This document shows positions 44,178 through 52,503 of a stretch of DNA of 64,000 bases, one piece after another (positions within the stretch are counted from its first letter, which is position 1; each line of letters opens with the position of its first letter). This DNA is from Bacillus sp. CHD6a. GTDB taxonomy: Bacteria; Bacillota; Bacilli; Bacillales; Bacillaceae_I. A program made the translations under genes and the position numbers. The notes under the pieces were generated by a model, which was not told the origin of the DNA, ran no database searches, and saw only the letters and a program-made list of their open reading frames with translations. Location: positions 1 through 64,000 of the forward strand of contig NZ_LBMD01000007.1 in assembly GCF_001293645.1 (NCBI RefSeq). Direction: 5' to 3'.

Positions 44178-44613
44178 GCCATTTAACTGGAATTGCACTA
44201 ACTCTGAATTCATAGGTAACTTCATCCATTCCTTTCAAGTTAAAAATTGCTCCATTTGCACGGTCCTCAAAGTCAACTTTTTTTACATGATGAAGTAGTA
44301 ATTCGTGACCCGTACCATCTACTCTTCGTCTTATTTTTTGCTGAAAGAATTCATACGTCACTCTTTGTCCCTCTTGGTTAATGATGACAAAATCTCCTTG
44401 TTCCACTGAAGTCTTTTTGGCAGTCCTTACTTCCCGCGTCGCCTGTTGAATAAAAACCTCTAGCTCAAATGGATGGATACCATCCCTTTTTTCAGTCAAG
44501 ATAACCAGATTTTTTATCAAAATTGGGAACAAAGCAGTAAGAATCAATATGACGGAAAAGCAAATCAGCACTTCCAATAGGGTAAATCCTCCGTCTTTAC
44601 GGATATCGTACAT
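44167..44613 (-). CDS. comGF: Competence minor pseudopilin ComGF
   Basis: Protein of 148 aa with a type IV pilin-like N-terminus GGFTLLEVLICFSVILILTALFP; prepilin peptidase ComC should cut before the Phe. Soluble part has LEVFIQQATREVRTAKKT. ATG 44613 (MYDIRKDGG) is chosen; it overlaps comGE by 17 bp. Part of the competence pseudopilus. Confidence 0.88.
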   Translation of the reverse strand: MYDIRKDGGFTLLEVLICFSVILILTALFPILIKNLVILTEKRDGIHPFELEVFIQQATREVRTAKKTSVEQGDFVIINQEGQRVTYEFFQQKIRRRVDGTGHELLLHHVKKVDFEDRANGAIFNLKGMDEVTYEFRVSAIPVKWHAD

Positions 44614-44929
44614 ATACACACCTTTCTTTCTCCAATAACTGATAATCAATATAGGAGACACACAATAAGGGAGGGACGGTTTCTTCTTTTAATGTAATGG
44701 TGTAGACATTTCCATCTTTATAAGAGGTGGTTTCCTGAAACACATCATCTTGAGAACGAATATTTTCCAGTTCGAGAGTCAAAATAAATCGTGCTTGTTG
44801 CTCTAAAAAAAATCCTTTTCGTTCTTGACTCATTTTGACAAGACCAGGAAGTAGTACAGATGCAATCACCATCCAAATGACTAGGGTTGCCAATACCTCA
44901 AGCAACGTGAATCCTTTATCACTATTCCA
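44597..44929 (-). CDS. comGE: Competence minor pseudopilin ComGE
   Basis: Protein of 110 aa with pilin-type N-terminus KGFTLLEVLATLVIWMVIASVLLPG, and a short soluble domain. The ATG at 44929 (MWNSDKGF) overlaps the comGD stop by eight bases. Small as is usual for ComGE. Role in pseudopilus assembly inferred from operon place. Confidence 0.85.
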   Translation of the reverse strand, partial: WNSDKGFTLLEVLATLVIWMVIASVLLPGLVKMSQERKGFFLEQQARFILTLELENIRSQDDVFQETTSYKDGNVYTITLKEETVPPLLCVSYIDYQLLEKERCVYVRYP

Positions 44930-45374
44930 CATAAAAGCGGCCCTTTCCAAGTGTAAAGACATATTGATAGAGTTTTTTATCATCCACATATATTGCAATT
45001 GCCCCAGATCTGTTGATGCTGCCGTTGCCGTGATAGGTAATTCTCTGCCCCATCGTTCGTGTGTCTATTTTTATAGAAGAATGATACTCCCTCACCACAA
45101 GTTCATTTATTTGAAACGTTCCCTGCCGAATTCGATAATAGTTCTCGCTTGGCGTAAAGATGATATACACACTCTTCTTTGAACTTAATGCATATTGTTG
45201 GGCGAACAAGAGATCATTGCTTAATTGTTCGTTAAATTGCTCGCTTATATAGCTTTCTTCTGTAGAATTTAATGTCAACACTGTCACGGAAAGAAGGACA
45301 GAAACGATAGAGATAACAAGTAATGATTCTAATAGTGTGTAGCCCCCATTCGTCCTATATTTACTCTCCTGCAA
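44922..45374 (-). CDS. comGD: Competence minor pseudopilin ComGD
   Basis: Protein of about 150 aa with N-terminus GGYTLLESLLVISIVSVLLSV, a prepilin peptidase site, and a GspH-like soluble domain (LLFAQQYALSSKKSVYIIF). The start is odd: no ATG or GTG lies in frame near the ribosome binding site GGAGAG. The nearest is TTG 45374, inside the comGC end, giving MQESKYRTNGGYTLL; GTG 45413 is further. Translation is probably coupled to comGC. Confidence 0.82.
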   Translation of the reverse strand: MQESKYRTNGGYTLLESLLVISIVSVLLSVTVLTLNSTEESYISEQFNEQLSNDLLFAQQYALSSKKSVYIIFTPSENYYRIRQGTFQINELVVREYHSSIKIDTRTMGQRITYHGNGSINRSGAIAIYVDDKKLYQYVFTLGKGRFYVE

Positions 45375-45702
45375 TACTAGCAATCGCCTTGTTATCAACA
45401 ATTGTAATGACACTTCCGTTCGGACAATTTAATGTTGCCGTTGTCTCATCAAAACGGTCAGCAAGATAATCGGGGGTATTCAGATCATCTATTGTTGTTA
45501 CATTACTTCCAGTATCTAACCGATATGCTTGCATCTGTGCTTCCACCATGCTGAGAAGTGCCTCGCACCCCTTATCGCCGATCACACTTGTATTCTTTGT
45601 GACGTTTGGAATCATGATTAGCAACAACACCGTGATGACAAGCATGACCAAAAGCATTTCTACCAACGTGAACCCGCGATCATTCATCAGATATTTTCTC
45701 AT
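45361..45702 (-). CDS. comGC: Competence major pseudopilin ComGC
   Basis: Major pseudopilin of 113 aa. N-terminus RGFTLVEMLLVMLVITVLLLIMIP is a canonical prepilin signal and helix; two Cys (KGCEALL and LNCPNG) can form the stabilising disulfide. It follows comGB directly, behind AGGAGGG. The second ATG (residue 6) is also possible. Confidence 0.95.
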   Translation of the reverse strand: MRKYLMNDRGFTLVEMLLVMLVITVLLLIMIPNVTKNTSVIGDKGCEALLSMVEAQMQAYRLDTGSNVTTIDDLNTPDYLADRFDETTATLNCPNGSVITIVDNKAIASIAGE

Positions 45703-46740
45703 TTATAACCCTCCTAATAATTGAAACATTGGAATGAAAATACAAAGATACAAAACAAAAACAAACCCGCCTACGCCAAGGAACAAAATAGGTTGTATTC
45801 TTCCCAACAACTTTTCACTAAACTCCTGCATTTTTACTAGTAAAAGCCTGCTGTATTGTTCAAGTTCTAACCCTAATTTACCGTTCTTTTGTCCGTGAAC
45901 AATTACGATAGAAAGCCCAGGAACAAACACTTTCTCGCTTTCCACTAACTTTTCTAATTTTTCACCTTCTACCAGCCTGTACCGAAATTCTTTTGCTTTC
46001 ACATGAAAAAAAGGGTGATAGCGTTGCTGTTCAAAAACAGTGATGGCTTCATTAATGGTCAACCCGCTTAATAGCAATGTGCTGAGCTGTTGTGTGAAAT
46101 AATGGGAATAATGAAGGGAGAGGAAGGTTTTTACAATCGGGATTCGCATTAACATGCTTATCCTCCTAGAAGGTGATGTTCGTTTCTCATAAACCTTAAA
46201 AAGTAGATAGGTTGTAAGAAAACAGAACACGAGTATGGACACAAAGATTGGAATACGGACTACAAGGTTGAAGAATAGGGAGATGACTGGACTTAAGGAG
46301 ATATTCATTTGAGAAAAAAGCAGATGAAACTGAGGCAATAGAATCAATTGAACAAAAATGAACATGATTAACACGAGAAAAATAAGTAGAATCGGATATT
46401 TGAGAATAGAAATGGTTTTTTCGCGATAATGCCTTTTCCGCTCAAGCATATTTCCCCCTCTCTTAAATGCGAGACCAAGGTTGCCATGTTTCTGGGAGAA
46501 AAACACTAAGGACAATATATCCTGGTGGAAACGAAGTCCTTCTAACACCCTATGAACGCTGTATCCTTTTTGTAATTCCTGTATCGCTTCTAGTAAATTA
46601 CGTTTTTTGTCTGCTTCAAAGTGAATGCTCATCAACTCTAAAGCCTCTAACAAAGAATACCCATTAGAATATAACTCACCCATCCTTTTTAAGAAATCCT
46701 CCTGAACTTTCAATGACCACCCCTTATTTTCTTTTTCCAT
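45703..46740 (-). CDS. comGB: Competence pseudopilus inner membrane protein ComGB
   Basis: GspF/PilC-like polytopic protein of 345 aa, the platform of the pseudopilus. It has the doubled F domain (YSLLEALELMSIHFE and LSTLLLSGLTINEAITVFEQ), with membrane helices near residues 115-140, 160-180 and 315-340 and a conserved GKLGLELEQYS stretch. It overlaps comGA by 17 bp. Confidence 0.95.
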   Translation of the reverse strand: MEKENKGWSLKVQEDFLKRMGELYSNGYSLLEALELMSIHFEADKKRNLLEAIQELQKGYSVHRVLEGLRFHQDILSLVFFSQKHGNLGLAFKRGGNMLERKRHYREKTISILKYPILLIFLVLIMFIFVQLILLPQFHLLFSQMNISLSPVISLFFNLVVRIPIFVSILVFCFLTTYLLFKVYEKRTSPSRRISMLMRIPIVKTFLSLHYSHYFTQQLSTLLLSGLTINEAITVFEQQRYHPFFHVKAKEFRYRLVEGEKLEKLVESEKVFVPGLSIVIVHGQKNGKLGLELEQYSRLLLVKMQEFSEKLLGRIQPILFLGVGGFVFVLYLCIFIPMFQLLGGL

Positions 46741-47794
46741 CAGTTACCCATCTTTCATATTCCCTCTGGTGAATAAAACCTAATGCAATCCCTTTTTTAA
46801 TTACTTCTTTCAAGGTTGGATAACATAGGTGCACTTTTGTTCCTTTACACTCCTCCATCACCTTTGACAATTCCCGCCCATACAAGAGTTCATAAACACT
46901 TGCTAACCTGTGACTTCTATATTTTTTGCAAAAAGTAGTACATTCTCCTTGGCAATAAGGACATTTCAACTCCACTAATCTTTGTGCCGAAATTGCTATT
47001 AATGTTTGTTCCAGCTCCTGTTGGCTGACTCCGAACTCTAACAGTCGATGAACTGCTCCTTTTGCATCTCTCGTATGCAAGGTGCTTAACACTAAATGAC
47101 CTGTCAACGACGCCCTTATTGCAATCTTGGCAGTTTCCTCATCCCTAATTTCCCCAACCATAATAATATCTGGATCGTGCCTAAGAATCGCCTTTAATCC
47201 AGAGGCGTAGGTAATACCTGCCTTTTCATTTACCTGCACTTGCAATACATGTCTGCTTTTTCGCTCAACAGGATCTTCCAAGGTGATGATATTGCGTTGC
47301 AGCATATTTTTTGATTCTTCTAAAATGGAATACAGAGTAGTGGTTTTTCCTGAGCCGGTAGGACCGGTAAACAAAACAAGGCCATGGGAATGCTTCATTA
47401 ATGAAAATAATTTTCTGGTAGAGTTAGGAAAAAGGGATAGGTGTTTGATAGGGAATTGGTTTTCATCATGCGGCAGAATTCGGATAACCAGGCTTTCCTG
47501 GTTAACTGTCGGCAACGTAGAGAGTCGAAGGTTAATCGGTTTGGAGTCAACATAGAGCTTTAAGGCGCCGTTCTGGGGTTTTCTTGTCTCTCCTATGTCC
47601 ATTTCGGCCTGGAACTTTAAGTGAGACAACATTCTTTCATAAATTTCAAGCGAGAGTTCTTCCTGATCATAGAGGTAGTGATCGAGTCGAAAAAGGACTT
47701 TAGCAGACGCTTCTAGGGGTTTAATGTGAATATCTGAAACTTGTAATCGGACTGCTTGACGGACAATTTCTTCACATTTCTTTTCAATATTCAT
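46724..47794 (-). CDS. comGA: Competence traffic ATPase ComGA
   Basis: PulE/PilB-like ATPase of 356 aa that powers the pseudopilus and also helps halt growth in competent cells. Walker A is TGPTGSGKTTTLYSIL, the Asp box ITLEDPVER, Walker B DPDIIMVGEIRDEETA, His box ATLTGHLVLSTLHT-like (SLTGHLVLSTLHT). Cys-rich segment LKCPYCQGECTTFCKKY may bind zinc. First gene of comGA-GG; ComK sites probably lie in 47795-47930 but I see no clear pair. Confidence 0.95.
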   Translation of the reverse strand: MNIEKKCEEIVRQAVRLQVSDIHIKPLEASAKVLFRLDHYLYDQEELSLEIYERMLSHLKFQAEMDIGETRKPQNGALKLYVDSKPINLRLSTLPTVNQESLVIRILPHDENQFPIKHLSLFPNSTRKLFSLMKHSHGLVLFTGPTGSGKTTTLYSILEESKNMLQRNIITLEDPVERKSRHVLQVQVNEKAGITYASGLKAILRHDPDIIMVGEIRDEETAKIAIRASLTGHLVLSTLHTRDAKGAVHRLLEFGVSQQELEQTLIAISAQRLVELKCPYCQGECTTFCKKYRSHRLASVYELLYGRELSKVMEECKGTKVHLCYPTLKEVIKKGIALGFIHQREYERWVTDGKRK

Positions 47795-47923
47795 TTGTCA
47801 CCTCAATTTTCATTGAATTTAAAGATAGTGCGGGTAGTGATGGATAGCTCCTTTCTAAAGAATTTACTGCCCTTATATTATTCTTCAAAAAATGACAGAT
47901 TCCTTCAAGATTTTTAATTTCCT

Positions 47924-47960
47924 CAAAAAAAGTTCCTCTCTTTAAAAAGAACAGGAACTT
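47924..47960 (-). terminator. Terminator of the dpp-ykf operon
   Basis: AAGTTCCT (47930-47937) pairs with AGGAACTT (47953-47960), then seven T on the minus strand. The right arm includes the remnant gene's end. Confidence 0.85.
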
Positions 47961-48190
47961 CTAAGATATTCGTCCACGATACGTCCAATCTTCTGAATTG
48001 CTCGCTTACCGGAATGATTATCTTCCAGATTATCTACTAGAACTGCCATTACCAAGGTCTTCTCTCCATAAGTCACAATTCCACAGTCATGTTCCACGCC
48101 TGGCAGCTTGCCAAAATTATCCTCTATCTTAAAACTAACGTGTCCGCCGGTGGAATCCACCACTTCCCAAACACGTTCCTTCAACTCCAT
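47942..48190 (-). pseudogene. Internally deleted class A beta-lactamase-like serine hydrolase
   Basis: An open frame of 82 aa. Its first 25 residues (MELKERVWEVVDSTGGHVSF) look like the beginning of a class A beta-lactamase-related hydrolase, and the rest (GKLPGVEHDCGIVTYGEKT...) like its end after the KTG motif. The middle of about 150-180 residues, with the SxxK nucleophile and the SDN-like loop, is missing, in frame. It follows ykfD by 10 bp. No catalytic function is expected. Confidence 0.65.
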
Positions 48191-48200
48191 CAATCGGATT

Positions 48201-49220
48201 TCAGTTCCCCTCATGTGCACTTGCGACCATTTCCCTTGCTTTATCTGGGCCAACAATCTTTTCGTTATATAAATGGCATGCTACATAGTGCTTGTCTTCT
48301 ACTTCCTGCCACTCAGGGATTGATTGGCTGCATGCGTCCATTGCATGCGGACAACGGGTGCGGAAGACGCAGCCGCTTGGCGGATTTATCGGGCTAGGTA
48401 TCTCCCCTTGGACAATTTGTCTTTCCCTTCTGTCTTCCACATCCGGGTCTGGTATTGGTATGGCAGATAGCAAGGCTTGTGTGTATGGGTGCAAGGGTTT
48501 TTTATACAGTGCCTTACTTTCTGTCAATTCCATCATTTTTCCAAGGTACATTACCCCAATACGATCACTGATATGCTTGACCATAGATAAATCATGGGCG
48601 ATAAACAGATACGTTAAGCCTTTTTCTTTCTGAAGCCGTTTCATTAAGTTCACAACTTGAGCTTGGACGGATACATCCAATGCAGATATCGGCTCATCTG
48701 CAATGATAAAGTCTGGATCCAAGGCAAGCGCGCGGGCAATACCTATTCGCTGTCTTTGGCCCCCGCTGAATTCATGGGGATAACGGTTCGCATGCTCACG
48801 GTTCAGTCCAACATCCTCCAATAATTGATAGACTCGCTCTGTTCGTTCCTTACTATTTTTATAGATTCCATGTACTTCCATCGGTTCAGTAATGATTTCT
48901 TTTACCGTGGAACGCGGATTTAATGATGCATAGGGGTCTTGGAAAATCATTTGCATGTTTCGATGGAAGGCGAATTTCTCCTTCTCCGATAAACTGTGGA
49001 CATCTTTTCCGTTAAAGGTTACTTCCCCTGCTGTTTTTCCATAAAGACCAATGATGGTCCTTCCGGTGGTAGATTTACCGCAGCCAGACTCACCAACAAG
49101 GCCGAAAGTTTCCCCTTGATATATATCAAATGATACGTTGTCTACCGCTTTTAAGGTTTGTTTTTTTCCAAGGAAAAAATATTTTTGCAGATTTTTCACT
49201 TGAAGTAGTTTGTTTGGCAT
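48201..49220 (-). CDS. ykfD: Peptide ABC transporter ATP-binding protein YkfD
   Basis: OppF/DppF-type ATPase of 339 aa. Walker [13 protein letters not shown], signature [15 protein letters not shown], Walker [13 protein letters not shown]. The C-terminal oligopeptide domain has [14 protein letters not shown], with cysteines that usually hold an iron-sulfur cluster. It should pair with DppD. Start at ATG 49220 ([15 protein letters not shown]), 14 codons inside the frame; it abuts ykfC. Ninth gene of the operon. Confidence 0.92.
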   Translation of the reverse strand: MPNKLLQVKNLQKYFFLGKKQTLKAVDNVSFDIYQGETFGLVGESGCGKSTTGRTIIGLYGKTAGEVTFNGKDVHSLSEKEKFAFHRNMQMIFQDPYASLNPRSTVKEIITEPMEVHGIYKNSKERTERVYQLLEDVGLNREHANRYPHEFSGGQRQRIGIARALALDPDFIIADEPISALDVSVQAQVVNLMKRLQKEKGLTYLFIAHDLSMVKHISDRIGVMYLGKMMELTESKALYKKPLHPYTQALLSAIPIPDPDVEDRRERQIVQGEIPSPINPPSGCVFRTRCPHAMDACSQSIPEWQEVEDKHYVACHLYNEKIVGPDKAREMVASAHEGN

Positions 49221-49222
49221 AA

Positions 49223-50146
49223 TTATTCCCCGTCCTTTTGCCAGTACCTTCTTGCTGCACATAGTTCTTTTTCATAGATCGTATTTTCCATAGGAAGAAT
49301 CTCAATATCTCTTCCAGTTTTCGGTGAGTGTAATAGTTTGTCGTCTCCATGATAGATTCCAACGTGGTGAAGTTTTCCTTTTCCTTCTTCATAAGCAAAA
49401 AACAAGAGGTCTCCGGGTTCCAAAGCATCAAGCTGTACCTCCATCCCCTCTTTTGCCTGGTCATGGGCATCACGTGGAATAGTATACCCGTTTGCTTTAC
49501 ACATTGTATAAGTGAAACCGGAACAATCCATGCCATAGCCACTCATGCCACCCCATAAATATGGAAGGCCGAGAAATCTCTCTCCCGTTTGAACGATATC
49601 CGCCCCAGAGCCTTTAGGGATGAAAGCTAATCCGTCATAAACTGAAGTAGCATCCGCTCTTAGCACTCCTACCTCACCATCAGGAAGCTGCACCTTTACT
49701 GTCCCTTCCTCTTTTATCACCACAGGTAAAATGGTTTGAAAGCTAAGCTCAAGTAACTCTTTCTTCGTTGTTGAAAATAAAGGAGCAAGATTGCTTGTCA
49801 CCACTGCTACAGGGCCTTCTTGTAGTTTCCAGTCCGACACTTCCGTAACTTGACATTTTGGAACCCAGCCTGGATATCCTCTTTGGTCCTTCGATGAACC
49901 CTGGGTCAAAGCAATAATATGGTAATAGTTCTCCTTCTCTTCCAAAACGAGAACTTCCTGACCGAAAAGTAATTGGGACTGGATGAGGTTGGAATCACAT
50001 AGTTCTAGTCTAGTTTCAAAGTTAAGAGAATCTAGCCAACTTTTTATATCGGTAGGATGGGAGGTGGCTTTTTCATCCAGTTCTCTTGGTGAATCATAAG
50101 ATGTCCAAATGGTAGCAACCGGTACATTAATGACATATTTACTCAA
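49223..50146 (-). CDS. ykfC: Gamma-D-glutamyl-L-diamino acid endopeptidase YkfC
   Basis: NlpC/P60 peptidase of 307 aa that splits L-Ala-D-Glu from diaminopimelate in cell-wall tripeptides. Two SH3b-like domains (about residues 1-180) precede the catalytic domain: Cys in [12 protein letters not shown], His in LHHVGIYHG, third residue His in HSPKTGRD. No signal peptide, so it acts in the cytosol on imported peptides. Overlaps ykfB by eight bases. Confidence 0.93.
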   Translation of the reverse strand: MSKYVINVPVATIWTSYDSPRELDEKATSHPTDIKSWLDSLNFETRLELCDSNLIQSQLLFGQEVLVLEEKENYYHIIALTQGSSKDQRGYPGWVPKCQVTEVSDWKLQEGPVAVVTSNLAPLFSTTKKELLELSFQTILPVVIKEEGTVKVQLPDGEVGVLRADATSVYDGLAFIPKGSGADIVQTGERFLGLPYLWGGMSGYGMDCSGFTYTMCKANGYTIPRDAHDQAKEGMEVQLDALEPGDLLFFAYEEGKGKLHHVGIYHGDDKLLHSPKTGRDIEILPMENTIYEKELCAARRYWQKDGE

Positions 50147-51239
50147 CGTTGACTCCTCCTTTTACATGTACATCAGTAATTCCTAATCCATTGGCATTTG
50201 GAAAACGAATCTTTCGCCCGTTATAGATGATACCGCCTGTAATAATATCCTCGGCCAGCATAAGTGGTGCATCAAAATCGAAACGAGTGATGTTGCTTTT
50301 ACTGGCGGCAAAATGCGCCGCTGCTGTGATGCCTAGCCTTGTCTCGATCATGCTGCCCACCATACACTCGACTCCATAGGTTTCTGCGATACTATTAATT
50401 TTCTCAGCCTGGAAAATCCCGCCCGACTTCATAAGTTTGATATTTATCAGGTCTGCACTTCGAGTTTGGAGTACTTGAAGGGCCTGTTCCGGTGTAAATA
50501 CACTCTCATCTGCCATTATCGGTGTTTCCACTGAGTCGGTAACCTGTTTTAAGCCTTCTAAATCGTGAGCAATGACAGGTTGTTCCACAAGCTCGATATG
50601 CAATCCCAGGTCTTCCATTTTGCGAATACCGCGTATGGCTTCTTTTGCCGTCCAGCCCTGATTTGCATCCAAACGAAGTTCCACCGCATCTCCAACACGG
50701 CTTCTGATTTCTCTAATCCTGGCAATATCTGTCGCCATATCGTCTTTCCCTACTTTTACTTTGAGAACAAGGAAACCTCTCTCTAAATAAAGCAAGGCGT
50801 CTTCCCCCATCTCCTTCGGGGAATTGACGCTGACGGTGAAGTCTGTTTCAAGTTCCTTTTTAGCCCCTCCCAAGTATTGATAAAGAGGTAGCTTGCTTTG
50901 TTGGGCCAAGCAATCATAGATGGCCATATCCACTGCAGCTTTTGCACTTGAGTTACGGAATAGTGATTTATGTAGTTTTTGCAGTAACGGTTCATAGTTT
51001 AGTAGGTTTTCGTTTAATAGGATTGGTTTTAAAATTTGTTGTATGGCATACTCCACACTATCAAGGCTTTCCCCTGTGATAACATGTGTTGGAGGTGCCT
51101 CCCCCCATCCGATTAGACCGTTATCACAGGTGATTTTCACTACCACCGCTTCAGCAACATGCACCGTACGCAACGCTGTTTTGAATGGTTTGGAAAGAGG
51201 AACTGCCGTTCGAAAAGTCTCTACTTGTTGTATGTTCAT
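50139..51239 (-). CDS. ykfB: L-Ala-D/L-Glu epimerase YkfB
   Basis: Enolase-superfamily epimerase of 366 aa that turns L-Ala-D-Glu to L-Ala-L-Glu for recycling. Catalytic lysines: KVKVGK (second Lys) and NIKLMKSGG. Metal ligands: RLDANQGW, ELVEQPV, IMADESVF. ATG 51239 (MNIQQVETFRTAVPL) follows AAAGGAGAGG; six codons upstream are unsupported. Confidence 0.94.
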   Translation of the reverse strand: MNIQQVETFRTAVPLSKPFKTALRTVHVAEAVVVKITCDNGLIGWGEAPPTHVITGESLDSVEYAIQQILKPILLNENLLNYEPLLQKLHKSLFRNSSAKAAVDMAIYDCLAQQSKLPLYQYLGGAKKELETDFTVSVNSPKEMGEDALLYLERGFLVLKVKVGKDDMATDIARIREIRSRVGDAVELRLDANQGWTAKEAIRGIRKMEDLGLHIELVEQPVIAHDLEGLKQVTDSVETPIMADESVFTPEQALQVLQTRSADLINIKLMKSGGIFQAEKINSIAETYGVECMVGSMIETRLGITAAAHFAASKSNITRFDFDAPLMLAEDIITGGIIYNGRKIRFPNANGLGITDVHVKGGVNVE

Positions 51240-51253
51240 GATTTCCTCTCCTT

Positions 51254-52174
51254 TCAATCCACTCCTGCTTGGATGATTAATGTCTTGTTATATGTGTTCA
51301 GTTCCGCTTTCGCACCATGAGGCACCGCAATATTCGGCGAGCAATGGCCAATTTGGAAACCGCTCATAGTCGGTTTGTTGGCATCTTGTACATGCTGAGT
51401 GATGACCTCCCCTAGCGTCAAGGAAGCTTTTCCCTCATCTGGTACACAATTATGAAAATTTCCAATGACAATCCCCTCAGCATCCGCAAATTTCCCTGCC
51501 ATTTTCAACTGATTAAGCATTCTGTCCACTTTGTATGGTTGTTCGTCAATATCTTCAAAGAAGAGGATCTTACCTTTGGTCTGCAACTCAAATGGAGTTC
51601 CAAGTGAACTTACAAGTAAGGTTAAATTTCCGCCAACCAGCTCGCCGGTTGCAACGCCCTCATTCATCACTTCAAGGGGGGAAAGTTCTTCTGAATACAA
51701 AATTTCGGTTGGTTCAAACAGCTGTTGAAAATACGCTTTTGATAGAGGGTGGATGCTATTGAGACCAATATCAGAGCTCAGCATCGGACCATGAAAGGAA
51801 GTTAATCCTGCCTGTTGGTAAAATGCCTGATGTAGAAAGGTAATGTCGCTGTAGCCCCAGAAAATTTTGGGGTTATTTTTTATAATGTCATAATCTATGT
51901 TGGAGGCGATCCTTGCCGTTCCAAACCCACCACACGCACAAAAAATAGCCTTTACTTCTTCATCTTGAAACATCGCATGCAGATCATCCAGCTTCTCCTC
52001 ATCCTTTGAAGCAAGGTAACCGTATGGAGCATCCACGTACTTGCCCATCTTTATCTTCAATCCTAATTCTTCTTCCAAAAAAGGTAATGCAAGTGTCAAT
52101 TTTTCTTGTTTCGGGGGGCTTGCAGGTGCGATGACTCCGACTGTGTCACCTTTTTTCAAACGTAGTGGCTTCAT
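51254..52174 (-). CDS. ykfA: LD-carboxypeptidase YkfA
   Basis: S66-family peptidase of 306 aa, LdcA-like, probably removing the terminal D-Ala from imported tetrapeptides. Catalytic Ser in WGYSDITFLHQA region, Glu in FFEDIDEQPYKVDRML, His in IGHCSPNIAVPHG. MKPLRLKKGDTVGVIAPASPP is the usual start. ykfB follows at 14 bp; 329 bp with a terminator and a repeat separate it from dppE. Confidence 0.93.
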   Translation of the reverse strand: MKPLRLKKGDTVGVIAPASPPKQEKLTLALPFLEEELGLKIKMGKYVDAPYGYLASKDEEKLDDLHAMFQDEEVKAIFCACGGFGTARIASNIDYDIIKNNPKIFWGYSDITFLHQAFYQQAGLTSFHGPMLSSDIGLNSIHPLSKAYFQQLFEPTEILYSEELSPLEVMNEGVATGELVGGNLTLLVSSLGTPFELQTKGKILFFEDIDEQPYKVDRMLNQLKMAGKFADAEGIVIGNFHNCVPDEGKASLTLGEVITQHVQDANKPTMSGFQIGHCSPNIAVPHGAKAELNTYNKTLIIQAGVD

Positions 52175-52261
52175 ACTTCGCCACTCCTCTCCTGTATAGT
52201 TTCTATCAAACTATGTATATGTATGGTCATGACATATGAGTATGTATTCCCTATTTCAATG

Positions 52262-52288
52262 AAAAGGGTGTTCCATGAACACCCTTCT
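52262..52288 (-). terminator. Terminator between dppE and ykfA
   Basis: AAGGGTGTTC (52264-52273) and GAACACCCTT (52277-52286) pair perfectly around CAT; TTTTC follows on the minus strand. It may lower ykf expression relative to dpp or end dpp transcripts. Confidence 0.85.
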
Positions 52289-52317
52289 CCTCTAAAAATT
52301 TAGGTTTCGTTAAACAC

Positions 52318-52449
52318 CGCTGTTGATTTCCGCACTAGGCTGCGCTTTCCTAGGGGCGTTTGGGGAGCCTCCTCGGAAAAGCGCCTGCGGGGTCTCCCCT
52401 AAACGCTATCTCCCTAAGGAGCCTTCGCCTATTGCTCCAATCAACAGCT
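52318..52449. repeat. Dispersed repeat, single full copy
   Basis: Starts CGCTGTTGATTTCCGCACTA, contains GGGAGCCTCCTCGG and ends TCCAATCAACAGCTAGG, an inverted match to its beginning. It sits between dppE and ykfA next to the terminator. It is the same family as the copies at 36.6 and 54.2 kb. Confidence 0.85.
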
Positions 52450-52503
52450 AGGTTGCTGCAAAAATCAACAGTTTGCTTTAACAGAGCCAAAACTTATAAC
52501 CTT

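Noticed and set aside
47795-47930. ComK binding sites ahead of comGA
   Set aside because: A/T runs are present but no convincing pair of AAAA-N5-TTTT boxes at proper spacing could be read.
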